Of a stretch of 64,000 nucleotides of DNA, positions 1 through 7,946 are shown piece by piece. A program made the translations under genes and the position numbers. The DNA is taken from assembly GCA_934155265.1 (NCBI GenBank), contig CAKPGU010000010.1:1-64000 (forward strand), given 5' to 3'. The stretch's first letter is position 1. The number at the start of each line of letters is the position of its first letter. This DNA is from an uncultured Clostridia bacterium. Lineage in GTDB: Bacteria; Bacillota; Clostridia; TANB77; CAG-508. Under the pieces are notes generated by a model, which saw nothing but the letters and a program-made list of their open reading frames with translations, was not told the DNA's origin and made no database searches.

Positions 1-107
1 AGAGCCAACATATCATATTTGGTATACGAAACACTAGATTTATCAATAAAGTGTGACATATGTTTGACAAACCTACACTTTCTTGTATTCAAAAATGTCA
101 AGAAACC

Positions 108-136
108 TTGCTATTTTTAGTAATATGTAGTAAAAT
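108..136 (+). promoter_or_regulatory. sigma-A promoter of aspS
   Basis: TTGCTA (108-113) and TAAAAT (131-136) are separated by exactly 17 bp, about 40 bp before the aspS start. No T-box-like leader fits between this promoter and the gene. Confidence 0.65.
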
Positions 137-181
137 GGATAAGTATAAAAATAAAAATCAGCACATATAGGGGGAGTGCAT

Positions 182-1924
182 ATGTACAGAACACATAATT
201 TAGGAGAATTAAACATAAAAAATGTAGGAGAAGAAGTAGAATTATCAGGCTGGATACAAAAGATTCGTAATCTAGGTGGAATGATATTTATAGATTTAAG
301 AGATCAATTTGGAATAACACAAATAGTAATAAATGATGAAAAATTACAAGAACAAGCAAAAGAATTAACAACAGAAAGTTGTATTCACATCTGTGGTAAA
401 GTTGTGGAAAGAAGTAGCAAAAATCCTAAAATGGCAACAGGAGAAATAGAAGTAGTTGCAGATAAAATAGAGGTTTTAGGAAAATGTAAAAATGTATTAC
501 CATTTGAAGTAAACACTGATCAAGAAGTAAGAGAAGATTTAAGACTAGAATATAGATTTTTAGATTTAAGAAGTCAAAAATTACATGATACAATATTACT
601 ACGTTCAAAAATTTTAAAAACATTAAGAGATAAAATGGATGAACTAGGATTTGCAGAAATTCAAACTCCAATATTGGCAAATTCATCACCAGAAGGAGCT
701 AGAGATTATTTAGTGCCAAGTAGATTACATCCAGGAGAATTTTATGCATTACCACAAGCACCACAACAATTTAAACAATTATTAATGGTAAGTGGATTTG
801 ATAAATATTTTCAAATAGCACCATGTTTTAGAGATGAAGATCCACGTGCAGATAGAGCACCAGGAGAATTTTATCAATTAGACTTTGAAATGAGTTTTGC
901 AACACAAGAAGATGTATTTAAAGTAATAGAAGAAGTAGTACCACATACATTTAAAAAGTTTACAGATTGGAAAGTTGATGAAGGATCATTTGTACGTATA
1001 CCATATTTAGAAGCTATGGAAAAATACGGAATAGATAAACCAGATTTACGTAATCCATTAATAATACAAGATGCAACAGTTGTATTTGAAAATACAGAAT
1101 TTAATGCATTTAAAGATAAAACTGTCAAAATTATAGTTGTACCAAATGGAGCAGAACAAGGAAGAAAATTCTTTGATAAAATGGCGGAATTTGCTACAAC
1201 AGATGAAGTTGGAGCAAAAGGTCTAGCTTGGACAAAATTTGAGAAAAATGGAACAATTCAAGGAGGAATAGCTAAATTTATAACAGAAGAAGCTAAAACA
1301 AAATTAGAAAAAGATTATGGAGTAAAAGCAGGAGATAGTATATTCTTTATTGCAGATGAATTCCATAAAGCACAAAAAATAGCTGGACTTGTAAGAATAG
1401 AATTAGGAAAAAGACTAGATTTAATAGAAAAAAATGTATATAAATTCTGTTTTATAGTAGATTTTCCAATGTATGAATTATCAGATGAAGGAACAATAGA
1501 TTTCTGTCATAATCCATTTTCAATGCCACAGGGCGGATTAGAAGCATTGAAAACAATGAATCCACTTGATATATTAGCATATCAATATGATTTAGTATGT
1601 AATGGATATGAAATGGCATCAGGAGCAGTAAGAAATCATGATCCAGAAATAATGGTTAAAGCATTTGAAATTGCGGGTTATACAGAAGAAGATGTAAAAA
1701 ATAGATTTGGAGCATTATATAATGCATTCCAATATGGTACACCACCACATGCAGGTGCTGCACCCGGTGTAGATAGAATGGTAATGTTAATAGCAGATTC
1801 TACAAATATTAGAGAAGTTATAGCATTCCCTAAAAATAAAAAAGCAAGAGATTTGCTTATGAGAGCACCATCAGTTGTTACACAACAACAGTTAGATGAT
1901 GTACATATTCAATTAAAAAAATAA
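182..1924 (+). CDS. aspS: aspartyl-tRNA synthetase
   Basis: Class II synthetase that charges tRNA-Asp in the cytoplasm. The 580-residue protein begins MYRTH and has the N-terminal OB-fold anticodon-binding domain, class II motif 2 (FRDEDPRADR, about residue 216), a bacterial-type GAD insertion at about 280-430 and motif 3 (GVDRM, about residue 529). The length matches bacterial AspRS (about 590). A GTG six bases upstream is in frame but lies inside the AGGGGGAG ribosome-binding site, so ATG 182 is the better start. GatCAB is also encoded in this window, so a non-discriminating enzyme making Asp-tRNA-Asn is possible, but discrimination cannot be decided by eye. Confidence 0.96.
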   Translation: MYRTHNLGELNIKNVGEEVELSGWIQKIRNLGGMIFIDLRDQFGITQIVINDEKLQEQAKELTTESCIHICGKVVERSSKNPKMATGEIEVVADKIEVLGKCKNVLPFEVNTDQEVREDLRLEYRFLDLRSQKLHDTILLRSKILKTLRDKMDELGFAEIQTPILANSSPEGARDYLVPSRLHPGEFYALPQAPQQFKQLLMVSGFDKYFQIAPCFRDEDPRADRAPGEFYQLDFEMSFATQEDVFKVIEEVVPHTFKKFTDWKVDEGSFVRIPYLEAMEKYGIDKPDLRNPLIIQDATVVFENTEFNAFKDKTVKIIVVPNGAEQGRKFFDKMAEFATTDEVGAKGLAWTKFEKNGTIQGGIAKFITEEAKTKLEKDYGVKAGDSIFFIADEFHKAQKIAGLVRIELGKRLDLIEKNVYKFCFIVDFPMYELSDEGTIDFCHNPFSMPQGGLEALKTMNPLDILAYQYDLVCNGYEMASGAVRNHDPEIMVKAFEIAGYTEEDVKNRFGALYNAFQYGTPPHAGAAPGVDRMVMLIADSTNIREVIAFPKNKKARDLLMRAPSVVTQQQLDDVHIQLKK

Positions 1925-1933
1925 AGAATAAAA

Positions 1934-1967
1934 GGCAAACTTGAGAGATTCTTGTTTGTTTTTTTTA
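1934..1967 (+). terminator. weak terminator after aspS
   Basis: CAAAC (1936-1940) pairs with GTTTG (1954-1958), extendable by G-T pairs, and is followed by a run of T. The stem is short, so the call is tentative. Confidence 0.4.
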
Positions 1968-2001
1968 TATAAATTACTTATATATTTAATAAATCCCAAA
2001 T

Positions 2002-2025
2002 AAAAAGGCAAATGAATTGCCTTTT
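2002..2025 (-). terminator. terminator of the DUF378 gene, possibly bidirectional
   Basis: Hairpin AAAAGGCAA (2003-2011) / TTGCCTTTT (2017-2025) lies just past the minus-strand stop codon. A T-rich tract follows on either strand, so it may also back up aspS termination. Confidence 0.7.
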
Positions 2026-2026
2026 A

Positions 2027-2227
2027 TTAGCTTTCATGGCTTAATGTTGAATATAATCCTAATGAAATAACTCCTGAAATGCCAACTAATACATAAATAA
2101 ATCTGCTAAAAACACTCATATTACCAAATAATGTAGAAACTAAATTGAAATTAAACAATCCAACTAGTAACCAATTTAAAGCTCCTATAATAACAAGTGC
2201 TAAAGCAATATAATACAAAACTTTCAT
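2027..2227 (-). CDS. DUF378 family small membrane protein
   Basis: 66-residue protein with two hydrophobic segments (about residues 3-26 and 42-60). Its NWLLVGLFNFNLV pattern, followed by a second helix with LVGISGVISLG, is the signature of the DUF378 family (B. subtilis YuzA-like). The family's function is unknown; an inner-membrane location is inferred from the two helices. A GGAGG site precedes ATG 2227. It is transcribed alone, divergently from the neighbouring spermidine-synthase-like gene, and ends in its own hairpin. Confidence 0.85.
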   Translation of the reverse strand: MKVLYYIALALVIIGALNWLLVGLFNFNLVSTLFGNMSVFSRFIYVLVGISGVISLGLYSTLSHES

Positions 2228-2302
2228 TGTAATCCTCCATAAAAAATATTATATATGTAGTATATTAATTTTTTGAGAAAAATATGTACAAATTATAAAA
2301 AA

Positions 2303-2311
2303 TGTTATAAT
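2303..2311 (+). promoter_or_regulatory. extended -10 promoter element
   Basis: TGTTATAAT is a TGn-TATAAT extended -10, 27 bp before the next start codon. There is no convincing -35, as is usual for extended -10 promoters. Confidence 0.5.
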
Positions 2312-2337
2312 ATAAAAGAACAAAGAACGGAGGAATT

Positions 2338-3795
2338 ATGAAAAAACATAAATTAGAAATAATAGTATTTTTGAGTGGAGCAATAGGAATGGGACTTGAA
2401 CTAATAGCTGCAAGAGTATTATCACCATATGTAGGAAGTTCTAATGTTGTATGGACGAGCATAATTGGAATAATATTAGCAAGTATGAGTATAGGATATT
2501 GGATTGGAGGAAAAAAAGCGGATGAAGATGCAAATATAGATAAATTATCCAATATTTTGCTTTTAGCAGCAATATTCACAGGATTAATACCATTGTTAGA
2601 AACTGTAATTGTAAAAATATTAGCAGAATTAATTCCAAATTTAATAGTGGCAGCAATATTATGTGCAATAATAGTATTTTCTATTCCAAGTTTTATATTA
2701 GCAATGATTTCACCATTTGCAGTAAAAATAAAAAGCAAAGAAGATAATGAAATAGGTTCATTATCAGGTAGAATTTCATCACTTTCAACAATAGGAAGTA
2801 TAGTTGGAACTTTTTTAATGGGATTTGTTTTGATTCCAAATATAGGAGTAACAAATATAAATATAGGTGTAACAATATTACTTGTTTTAATGTCTTTTAT
2901 TGCAAGAGAAAAAATTGATAAAAAATTTATTTATACAAGTATTTTATCCATATGTATAATTTTAATATTAGTAATCTTAGGAAAATGGATATTTAAATTA
3001 AGTAATCCAGATATAGTATTAGATACAGATTCTCAATATAGCAGAATTTGGGTTAAACAAATTCAAACCCAAAAGGCAAATTATAAAACATTGCAAGTTG
3101 ATACAGGACTTGAATCTTATATAAATCAAGAAACAGGTGAGATGGGTGCAAGATATTTAAGATATTATGACTTATTTGAATATTTTAATAAAGATGCAAA
3201 AAATACTTTATTAATAGGTGGAGCAGCATACACTTATCCAATACATTATTTACAAAAATATAAAGATAAAAAAATTGATGTAGTAGAAATAGATGATAAA
3301 ATGACCCAAATTGCAGTAGACCAATTTGGGTTAAATATTAATGATTCTCGTTTGCAGGTTTTTAATCAAGACGGAAGAAGCTATTTAAATTATAGTAAAA
3401 ATAAATATGATACAATTCTAATAGATGCCTTTAAAGGCTTAAATGCACCATTCGAACTAACAACTTATGAAGCATTGGTACATGCAAGAAATATGTTAAA
3501 TGAAAATGGAATGGTTATTACTAATATTATAGCTTCAATAGAGGGGGAAGAATCAGATTTTATAGAATATGAATATGCAACATATAAAGCTGTTTTTGAT
3601 GATGTTAAGATATTTATGGTAGCTAATAAAGATAGAACAGATAAACAAAATTTAATTCTTGTTGGAATTAAAGGCAAGCCTCAAATAGATGAAACAAAAA
3701 CATCAGAATATTTACAATATCTAGATATGGAAGTTACAGAGTTTGAAACTGATAAGAATATTGTAACAGATGATTTTGCACCAATTGGAAATTAA
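2338..3795 (+). CDS. membrane-anchored spermidine synthase-like protein
   Basis: 485 residues in two parts. Residues 1 to about 215 hold roughly six to seven hydrophobic helices, starting with LSGAIGMGLELIAARVLSPY. The rest is a Rossmann-type spermidine-synthase/methyltransferase domain with LLIGGAAYTYP (about 291), VVEIDD (about 313) and DAFKG (about 363), ending in the TDDFAP pattern usual in the family. Fused membrane/spermidine-synthase proteins are widespread in bacteria. Most lack proven polyamine synthase activity, so the substrate is open. GGAGG precedes ATG 2338. No polyamine precursor genes lie nearby. Confidence 0.85.
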   Translation: MKKHKLEIIVFLSGAIGMGLELIAARVLSPYVGSSNVVWTSIIGIILASMSIGYWIGGKKADEDANIDKLSNILLLAAIFTGLIPLLETVIVKILAELIPNLIVAAILCAIIVFSIPSFILAMISPFAVKIKSKEDNEIGSLSGRISSLSTIGSIVGTFLMGFVLIPNIGVTNINIGVTILLVLMSFIAREKIDKKFIYTSILSICIILILVILGKWIFKLSNPDIVLDTDSQYSRIWVKQIQTQKANYKTLQVDTGLESYINQETGEMGARYLRYYDLFEYFNKDAKNTLLIGGAAYTYPIHYLQKYKDKKIDVVEIDDKMTQIAVDQFGLNINDSRLQVFNQDGRSYLNYSKNKYDTILIDAFKGLNAPFELTTYEALVHARNMLNENGMVITNIIASIEGEESDFIEYEYATYKAVFDDVKIFMVANKDRTDKQNLILVGIKGKPQIDETKTSEYLQYLDMEVTEFETDKNIVTDDFAPIGN

Positions 3796-3828
3796 ATTGT
3801 TAATAATTGTAAAAATATGAAAAAAATA

Positions 3829-3857
3829 TTGACTTTTTTACATAAACATGATACAAT
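3829..3857 (+). promoter_or_regulatory. sigma-A promoter
   Basis: TTGACT (3829-3834), 17-bp spacer, TACAAT (3852-3857). It drives the small charged protein at 3914. Confidence 0.75.
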
Positions 3858-3889
3858 ATTCGTGTATTTTATAAAAAAGAGAGGTGCAT

Positions 3890-3908
3890 CCTATTATAAA
3901 ATAGGAGA
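3890..3908 (+). promoter_or_regulatory. hairpin sequestering a ribosome-binding site
   Basis: CCTATT (3890-3895) pairs with AATAGG (3900-3905) across a 4-nt loop. The 3' arm overlaps the AGGAGA ribosome-binding site (3903-3908) of the next gene, so folding would limit initiation. Confidence 0.45.
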
Positions 3909-3913
3909 TTAAT

Positions 3914-4198
3914 ATGGGAAAGATAATAGATTTAATAAAAAATTTTATAGAGCCAAGAAATCAACAAACATTTGATGAACTTGCTATAGCTTCAGGAATT
4001 AGTGAAAAAGAATTAAAGCAATTAAAAAGCTCAATGGAAGGGATTGATTGGAAATCTTTTGCAAGAGAAGATGAAGAAAAAACATCAAAAAAAAGAACAA
4101 GGACAACAAAGCAAGTATTAAATAAAGATGAAATAAATATTCATAAAGAATCATCAATAAAAAAATCTAAAGATGATGATATGGAAATAGAAAAATAG
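3914..4198 (+). CDS. hypothetical small charged protein
   Basis: 94 residues, not recognised. The first half (about residues 1-50) looks like a compact helical unit with ELAIASGISEKELKQL, which resembles a helix-turn-helix-like segment. The second half is low-complexity and rich in K, E, R and D, and probably disordered. There is no signal peptide or membrane segment. It has its own strong promoter, a hairpin over its ribosome-binding site and a long terminator that overlaps its stop codon, so it is a well-insulated single-gene unit. A DNA- or RNA-binding role would be a guess. Confidence 0.65.
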   Translation: MGKIIDLIKNFIEPRNQQTFDELAIASGISEKELKQLKSSMEGIDWKSFAREDEEKTSKKRTRTTKQVLNKDEINIHKESSIKKSKDDDMEIEK

Positions 4199-4228
4199 GG
4201 AAATCATTTCTGATTTCTCTATTTTTCT
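4189..4228 (+). terminator. long hairpin terminator
   Basis: An 18-bp stem (4189-4206 with 4211-4228, one G-T pair) closes a TTTC loop and overlaps the stop codon of the preceding gene. The 3' arm itself is T-rich. Confidence 0.7.
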
Positions 4229-4244
4229 ATAATAGGAGGAAAAA

Positions 4245-4997
4245 ATGATAAATTATAATAGTGAAGAAGAAAAATGTTTTTATAATAAAGTTGGGAAAAT
4301 AATAGGGTGGGAGTTCTCAAAAATGAAATATAAAATGGTGGATGATAGTAAGTTTCAATTTTTTGATGAAATAAATAACAAAGTTAAAAAAAATATGATA
4401 TTGCTTGATATAGGTACTGGTGGTGGAGAAAAATTAACAGATTCAATTACAGATGATTGTCTATTAAAAATCGGAATAGATTTTTCAAAAGAAATGATTA
4501 AATATGCAAAAAAAAGAAACACAAAAGATAATATTCGTTTTTTGGAAATGGACTCAGAAAATATAAAGTTTCCGGATGAATTTTTTGATATTATTACAGC
4601 AAGGCATACACCATTTAATATTAGAGAAGTAAATAGATTATTAAAAAAGAATGGATATTTTTTCACAGAACAAATAGATGAAAATGATTGTTTACAATTA
4701 AAGAAAACTTTCGGGAGAGGACAAGGTTATGAATCTCAAATAAGACTAAGAGAAAAAATAAAGAGTAGAATAAAAGATTTTAAATTTAATAGTATAGAGT
4801 TTTATGATATTATACAACAAGAATATTATAAAACAGAAGAAGATTTGTTATTTTTATTAAATAATACTCCAATTATACCTAATTTTGGAAAAGAAAAAGG
4901 TGATTTTAGTAAATTTAATGAATATGTAAGAAAGAATATAAATAATAATGGAATTATATTAGAAAGAAAATTATTTGGAATTAAAATAAAAAAATAA
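4245..4997 (+). CDS. class I SAM-dependent methyltransferase
   Basis: 250 residues. The SAM-binding motif I is LLDIGTGGGEKL (about residue 49), followed by an acidic GIDFS strand end and a FPDEFFDIITARH motif-IV-like segment, as in the Methyltransf_11/25 superfamily. The C-terminal third is variable and charged, and the substrate cannot be predicted. AGGAGG lies 5 bp before ATG 4245, directly after the terminator of the gene upstream, so it may depend on readthrough. Nothing nearby suggests a pathway. Confidence 0.8.
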   Translation: MINYNSEEEKCFYNKVGKIIGWEFSKMKYKMVDDSKFQFFDEINNKVKKNMILLDIGTGGGEKLTDSITDDCLLKIGIDFSKEMIKYAKKRNTKDNIRFLEMDSENIKFPDEFFDIITARHTPFNIREVNRLLKKNGYFFTEQIDENDCLQLKKTFGRGQGYESQIRLREKIKSRIKDFKFNSIEFYDIIQQEYYKTEEDLLFLLNNTPIIPNFGKEKGDFSKFNEYVRKNINNNGIILERKLFGIKIKK

Positions 4998-5030
4998 GAC
5001 AAAATTTTTCAAAAAAATTTGTAAAATATA

Positions 5031-5059
5031 TTTACAATTTGAAATATTTTGTATACAAT
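5031..5059 (+). promoter_or_regulatory. sigma-A promoter
   Basis: TTTACA (5031-5036), 17-bp spacer, TACAAT (5054-5059), upstream of the glycosyltransferase gene. Confidence 0.65.
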
Positions 5060-5113
5060 ATATTGAGTTGAACTAAAACGAAAGAAAATGTAACTTAGGA
5101 AAGGGGTAAATCA

Positions 5114-6406
5114 ATGAAAATATTGATGCTAACATGGGAATATCCACCAAGAGTTGTTGGCGGAATAGCCAGAGTGGTATATGACTTATCACATAGGCTT
5201 ATAAAAGATGGTCACGAAGTAACTGTAGTAACATACAGAGAAGGAGGAGCATCTTATTTTGAAGACGACAAAGGAGTAAAAGTATACAGAGTAGACAATT
5301 ACATGATAAATCCAAACAATTTTATAGATTGGATTATGCAAATGAATTTCAACATGGTAACAAAGGTAAATCAAATAATAGCTGAACAAGGCGGATTTGA
5401 TGTAATACATGCACATGATTGGTTAGTAGCAAATGCAGCGAAATCAATCAAAAATTCATATAATATCCCAATAGTGGCAACAATACATGCAACAGAATCA
5501 GGAAGAAACAGTGGAATACATGATGAAACCCAAAGATATATAAATGATACAGAATGGATGCTTACATATGAAGCAACAGAAGTAATAGTAAACAGCAATT
5601 ACATGAAAGGTGAAATTCAAAGACTATTTGGATTACCATTTGAAAAAATAAATGTAGTAGCAAATGGAGTAAACTTAAATAAATTTTCTGGAATGGATAG
5701 AGACTATGCATTTAGAAGAAGATATGCAATGGATAATGAAAAAATAATCCTATTCATTGGAAGACTTGTTTATGAAAAAGGAATTCAACACTTAATAGCA
5801 GCAATGCCAAAAGTTTTAGCAGGATATCATGATGCTAAATTAGTAATAGCAGGAAAAGGTGGAATGATAGACGAATTAAGAGCAGAAGCTGATAGTTTAG
5901 GACTAGGAGATAAAATATATTTTGCAGGATACTTAGGTGGAAAAGATGTAGAAAAAATGTATAAAGCAGCAGATATATCAGTATTTCCAAGTACATATGA
6001 ACCATTTGGAATAGTAGCATTAGAAGGAATGTTAGCAGAAAGACCAATAGTAGTATCAGATGCTGGAGGACTTGGAGAAATAGTAGAACACAGAGAAACT
6101 GGAATGAAGAGTTATTGTGGAAATCCAAACTCAATAGCAGATTCAATATTAGAATTATTATACAATCCAGAATTATGTGCAAACATAGTTAAAAAAGCAA
6201 AAGCAAAAGTAAAAAATAATTATAATTGGGCAAAAATAGCTCAAGATACACATTTCACATATCAAAAAGCAATATGCGAAACAATGGCAGAAAGACAAAG
6301 AAAACAACTAGAACAAGAAAAAGCACAAAAAACAAAAAAAGCAAAAGGTACAGAGAAAGAAATAACAAACTTATTATCTTTCAGAAAACGTCAAGCATAT
6401 GCATAA
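5114..6406 (+). CDS. GT4 family glycosyltransferase
   Basis: 430-residue GT-B enzyme. The N-terminal domain opens MKILMLTWEYPP with the donor/acceptor loop VGGIARVVYDLSHRL. The C-terminal domain carries GRLVYEKGIQHLI and the EPFGIVALE (E-x7-E) nucleotide-sugar motif followed by DAGGLGEIVEH. The start resembles glycogen/starch-synthase-like GT4 and GT5 proteins, so it could transfer glucose to a glucan or lipid. No glg or teichoic acid genes are adjacent. The last 40 residues are a lysine/glutamate-rich tail (KTKKAKGTEKE) not typical of the core fold. It has its own promoter and terminator. Confidence 0.88.
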   Translation: MKILMLTWEYPPRVVGGIARVVYDLSHRLIKDGHEVTVVTYREGGASYFEDDKGVKVYRVDNYMINPNNFIDWIMQMNFNMVTKVNQIIAEQGGFDVIHAHDWLVANAAKSIKNSYNIPIVATIHATESGRNSGIHDETQRYINDTEWMLTYEATEVIVNSNYMKGEIQRLFGLPFEKINVVANGVNLNKFSGMDRDYAFRRRYAMDNEKIILFIGRLVYEKGIQHLIAAMPKVLAGYHDAKLVIAGKGGMIDELRAEADSLGLGDKIYFAGYLGGKDVEKMYKAADISVFPSTYEPFGIVALEGMLAERPIVVSDAGGLGEIVEHRETGMKSYCGNPNSIADSILELLYNPELCANIVKKAKAKVKNNYNWAKIAQDTHFTYQKAICETMAERQRKQLEQEKAQKTKKAKGTEKEITNLLSFRKRQAYA

Positions 6407-6417
6407 AATCAATTTTA

Positions 6418-6445
6418 AGCTGCATAATTATTATGCAGCTATTTT
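6418..6445 (+). terminator. terminator after the glycosyltransferase gene
   Basis: The palindrome AGCTGCATAAT / ATTATGCAGCT (6418-6440) is followed by ATTTTG. Confidence 0.7.
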
Positions 6446-6467
6446 GATAGAAAGGTAGGGGAGAAAA

Positions 6468-6803
6468 ATGAACATATATGATACAGCAAATCAATTAGCA
6501 CAGGAGATACAGCAATCGGAAGAATATATGACATATAAAATGGCAAAAGAAGCTATAAATTTAAATTATGAATTAAAAAGCAAAATAGACGAATTCGAAA
6601 AAGCAAGATATGAAGCACAAATAGTTGCAATACAAACAGGAAAAGATGATGAAAACAAAATGAAACATGTTCAAGAACTATATGGAGAACTAATACAGAA
6701 TCAGGAAGCAAGCAAATATTTTGATGCAGAAATGAAATTTAATATATTAATTGCAGATATAAACAAAATAATAGGAGAAGCAATACAAAGTTTAATAAAA
6801 TAA
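6468..6803 (+). CDS. ylbF: YlbF/YmcA family regulator
   Basis: 111-residue, wholly helical protein of the Com_YlbF family: MNIYDTANQLAQEIQQSEEY, then helices rich in E, K and A. In Bacillus, YlbF, YmcA and YaaT form a complex that promotes RNase Y-dependent mRNA processing and affects sporulation and competence. Which paralogue this is cannot be told by eye. A GGGGAG site precedes ATG 6468. The next gene follows after 58 bp. Confidence 0.82.
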   Translation: MNIYDTANQLAQEIQQSEEYMTYKMAKEAINLNYELKSKIDEFEKARYEAQIVAIQTGKDDENKMKHVQELYGELIQNQEASKYFDAEMKFNILIADINKIIGEAIQSLIK

Positions 6804-6861
6804 TAAATTGATTTTTAATGTAATTAGGGACATTGTGATTAAATAATGAAAGGAATAAAAA

Positions 6862-7548
6862 ATGGAACTAATTATAATAATTATAGCGATAATAGCTATC
6901 TTAATAATATATTCAATGATGAAGATGAATATAAAAGAAATGAAAAAAATTGCACTAGAACCTGAATTAAATAAAATAGCACAAAAATATCCTAAAAATG
7001 TAGAAATAGCAAAATCAATATTAGAAATGATAGAAAATAAAACAACAAAAATAGAAGAAAATGAAAATTCAGAAGCAACATTATATGTAGCAATACAAGA
7101 CAAAATTTTAATAGGAAATACACATGATAGTTATACTAGGATACAAACAATAGCACATGAATGTTTACATTCAATACAAGATAGAAAAATGTTGATATTC
7201 AATTTTATATATTCTAATATATATTTCATATATTTTACTATTATATGTATTTTAGTTATAATAAAAAAATTACCAAATGAAATGTTATATTCAAATATAT
7301 TTTTGATTTTGAGTTTCATATATTATGTAGTTAGAGTATTTTTAGAAAATGACGCAATGATAAAGGCACAATATTTAGCAAAAGAATATATGGAAAAACA
7401 AGAATGTGCAACTAAAGACGAAATTGAAAAAGTAATACATGGATTTGAACAAATAAATAAAGGTTGTATTAAAGGTACAAATTATAGCTTATTTGCAAAA
7501 ATAATGATAAAACTTGTGATTTTTAATGCTTTAGCATTGATTTTTTAG
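6862..7548 (+). CDS. membrane protein with HExxH zinc-protease motif
   Basis: 228 residues with an N-terminal helix (about 2-20), two central helices (about 111-132 and 142-160) and a C-terminal hydrophobic end. HECLH (99-103) is an HExxH motif. The LENDA segment just after the second central helix (E162) could supply the third ligand, as in small membrane zinc proteases of the YugP or M48-like type. The family is not assigned with certainty. An AAAGGA site precedes ATG 6862. The secG promoter lies inside its 3' end. Confidence 0.62.
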   Translation: MELIIIIIAIIAILIIYSMMKMNIKEMKKIALEPELNKIAQKYPKNVEIAKSILEMIENKTTKIEENENSEATLYVAIQDKILIGNTHDSYTRIQTIAHECLHSIQDRKMLIFNFIYSNIYFIYFTIICILVIIKKLPNEMLYSNIFLILSFIYYVVRVFLENDAMIKAQYLAKEYMEKQECATKDEIEKVIHGFEQINKGCIKGTNYSLFAKIMIKLVIFNALALIF

Positions 7549-7565
7549 AATTTGTGTGGTAAAAT
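7537..7565 (+). promoter_or_regulatory. sigma-A promoter of secG-rnr
   Basis: TTGATT (7537-7542), 17-bp spacer, TAAAAT (7560-7565). It overlaps the end of the preceding gene and lies 38 bp before secG. Confidence 0.7.
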
Positions 7566-7602
7566 ATTCAAGTGTAAATAAAACCGTTAGGAGGAATACT
7601 AA

Positions 7603-7851
7603 ATGCAAGTAATAAAAATAATATTAATAGTAGTAGATTTGATAATATGTTTAGCCTTAACAATACTAGCAATGATACAATCAAAAGATGATCCAGGCTT
7701 ATCATCAACAATAACAGGTTCTTCTACAAATAATTTCTTCGAGAAAAATAAAGGAAGAACAAAAGAAGGTATGCAAAAAAAATGGACAATTATTTTAGGA
7801 ATAGCATTTGTAATTGTTACAATTGCACTTTCAATAATATACATAGCATAA
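7603..7851 (+). CDS. secG: preprotein translocase subunit SecG
   Basis: 82 residues with two transmembrane helices (about 3-23 and 60-80) joined by a polar cytoplasmic loop containing the SSTITGSSTNNFFEKNKGR segment typical of SecG. SecG assists SecYE/SecA-driven export. Its position directly before rnr is the usual Firmicutes arrangement and supports the call. An AGGAGG site precedes ATG 7603. Confidence 0.93.
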   Translation: MQVIKIILIVVDLIICLALTILAMIQSKDDPGLSSTITGSSTNNFFEKNKGRTKEGMQKKWTIILGIAFVIVTIALSIIYIA

Positions 7852-7855
7852 TATA

Positions 7856-7883
7856 AGGCAGTTTAAACAAACTGTCTTTTTCT
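7856..7883 (+). terminator. terminator between secG and rnr
   Basis: AGGCAGTTT (7856-7864) pairs with AAACTGTCT (7869-7877), followed by TTTTCT. It probably attenuates transcription into rnr. Confidence 0.7.
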
Positions 7884-7920
7884 ATACTATGAAAGTTCTC
7901 TTAACTTCCTAGTATAGAAA
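7879..7920 (+). promoter_or_regulatory. second, overlapping hairpin before rnr
   Basis: TTTCTATACTA (7879-7889) is perfectly complementary to TAGTATAGAAA (7910-7920), with an inner AAGTT/AACTT stem. Its 5' arm is the T-tract of the preceding terminator, so the structures overlap. Confidence 0.55.
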
Positions 7921-7946
7921 TACATTTTTTTGGAAGGAGTGAGATA

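Noticed and set aside
1..175. T-box leader upstream of aspS
   Set aside because: A good promoter lies at 108-136, leaving about 40 nt of leader. No T-box core sequence (TGG-containing bulge) or terminator is visible.
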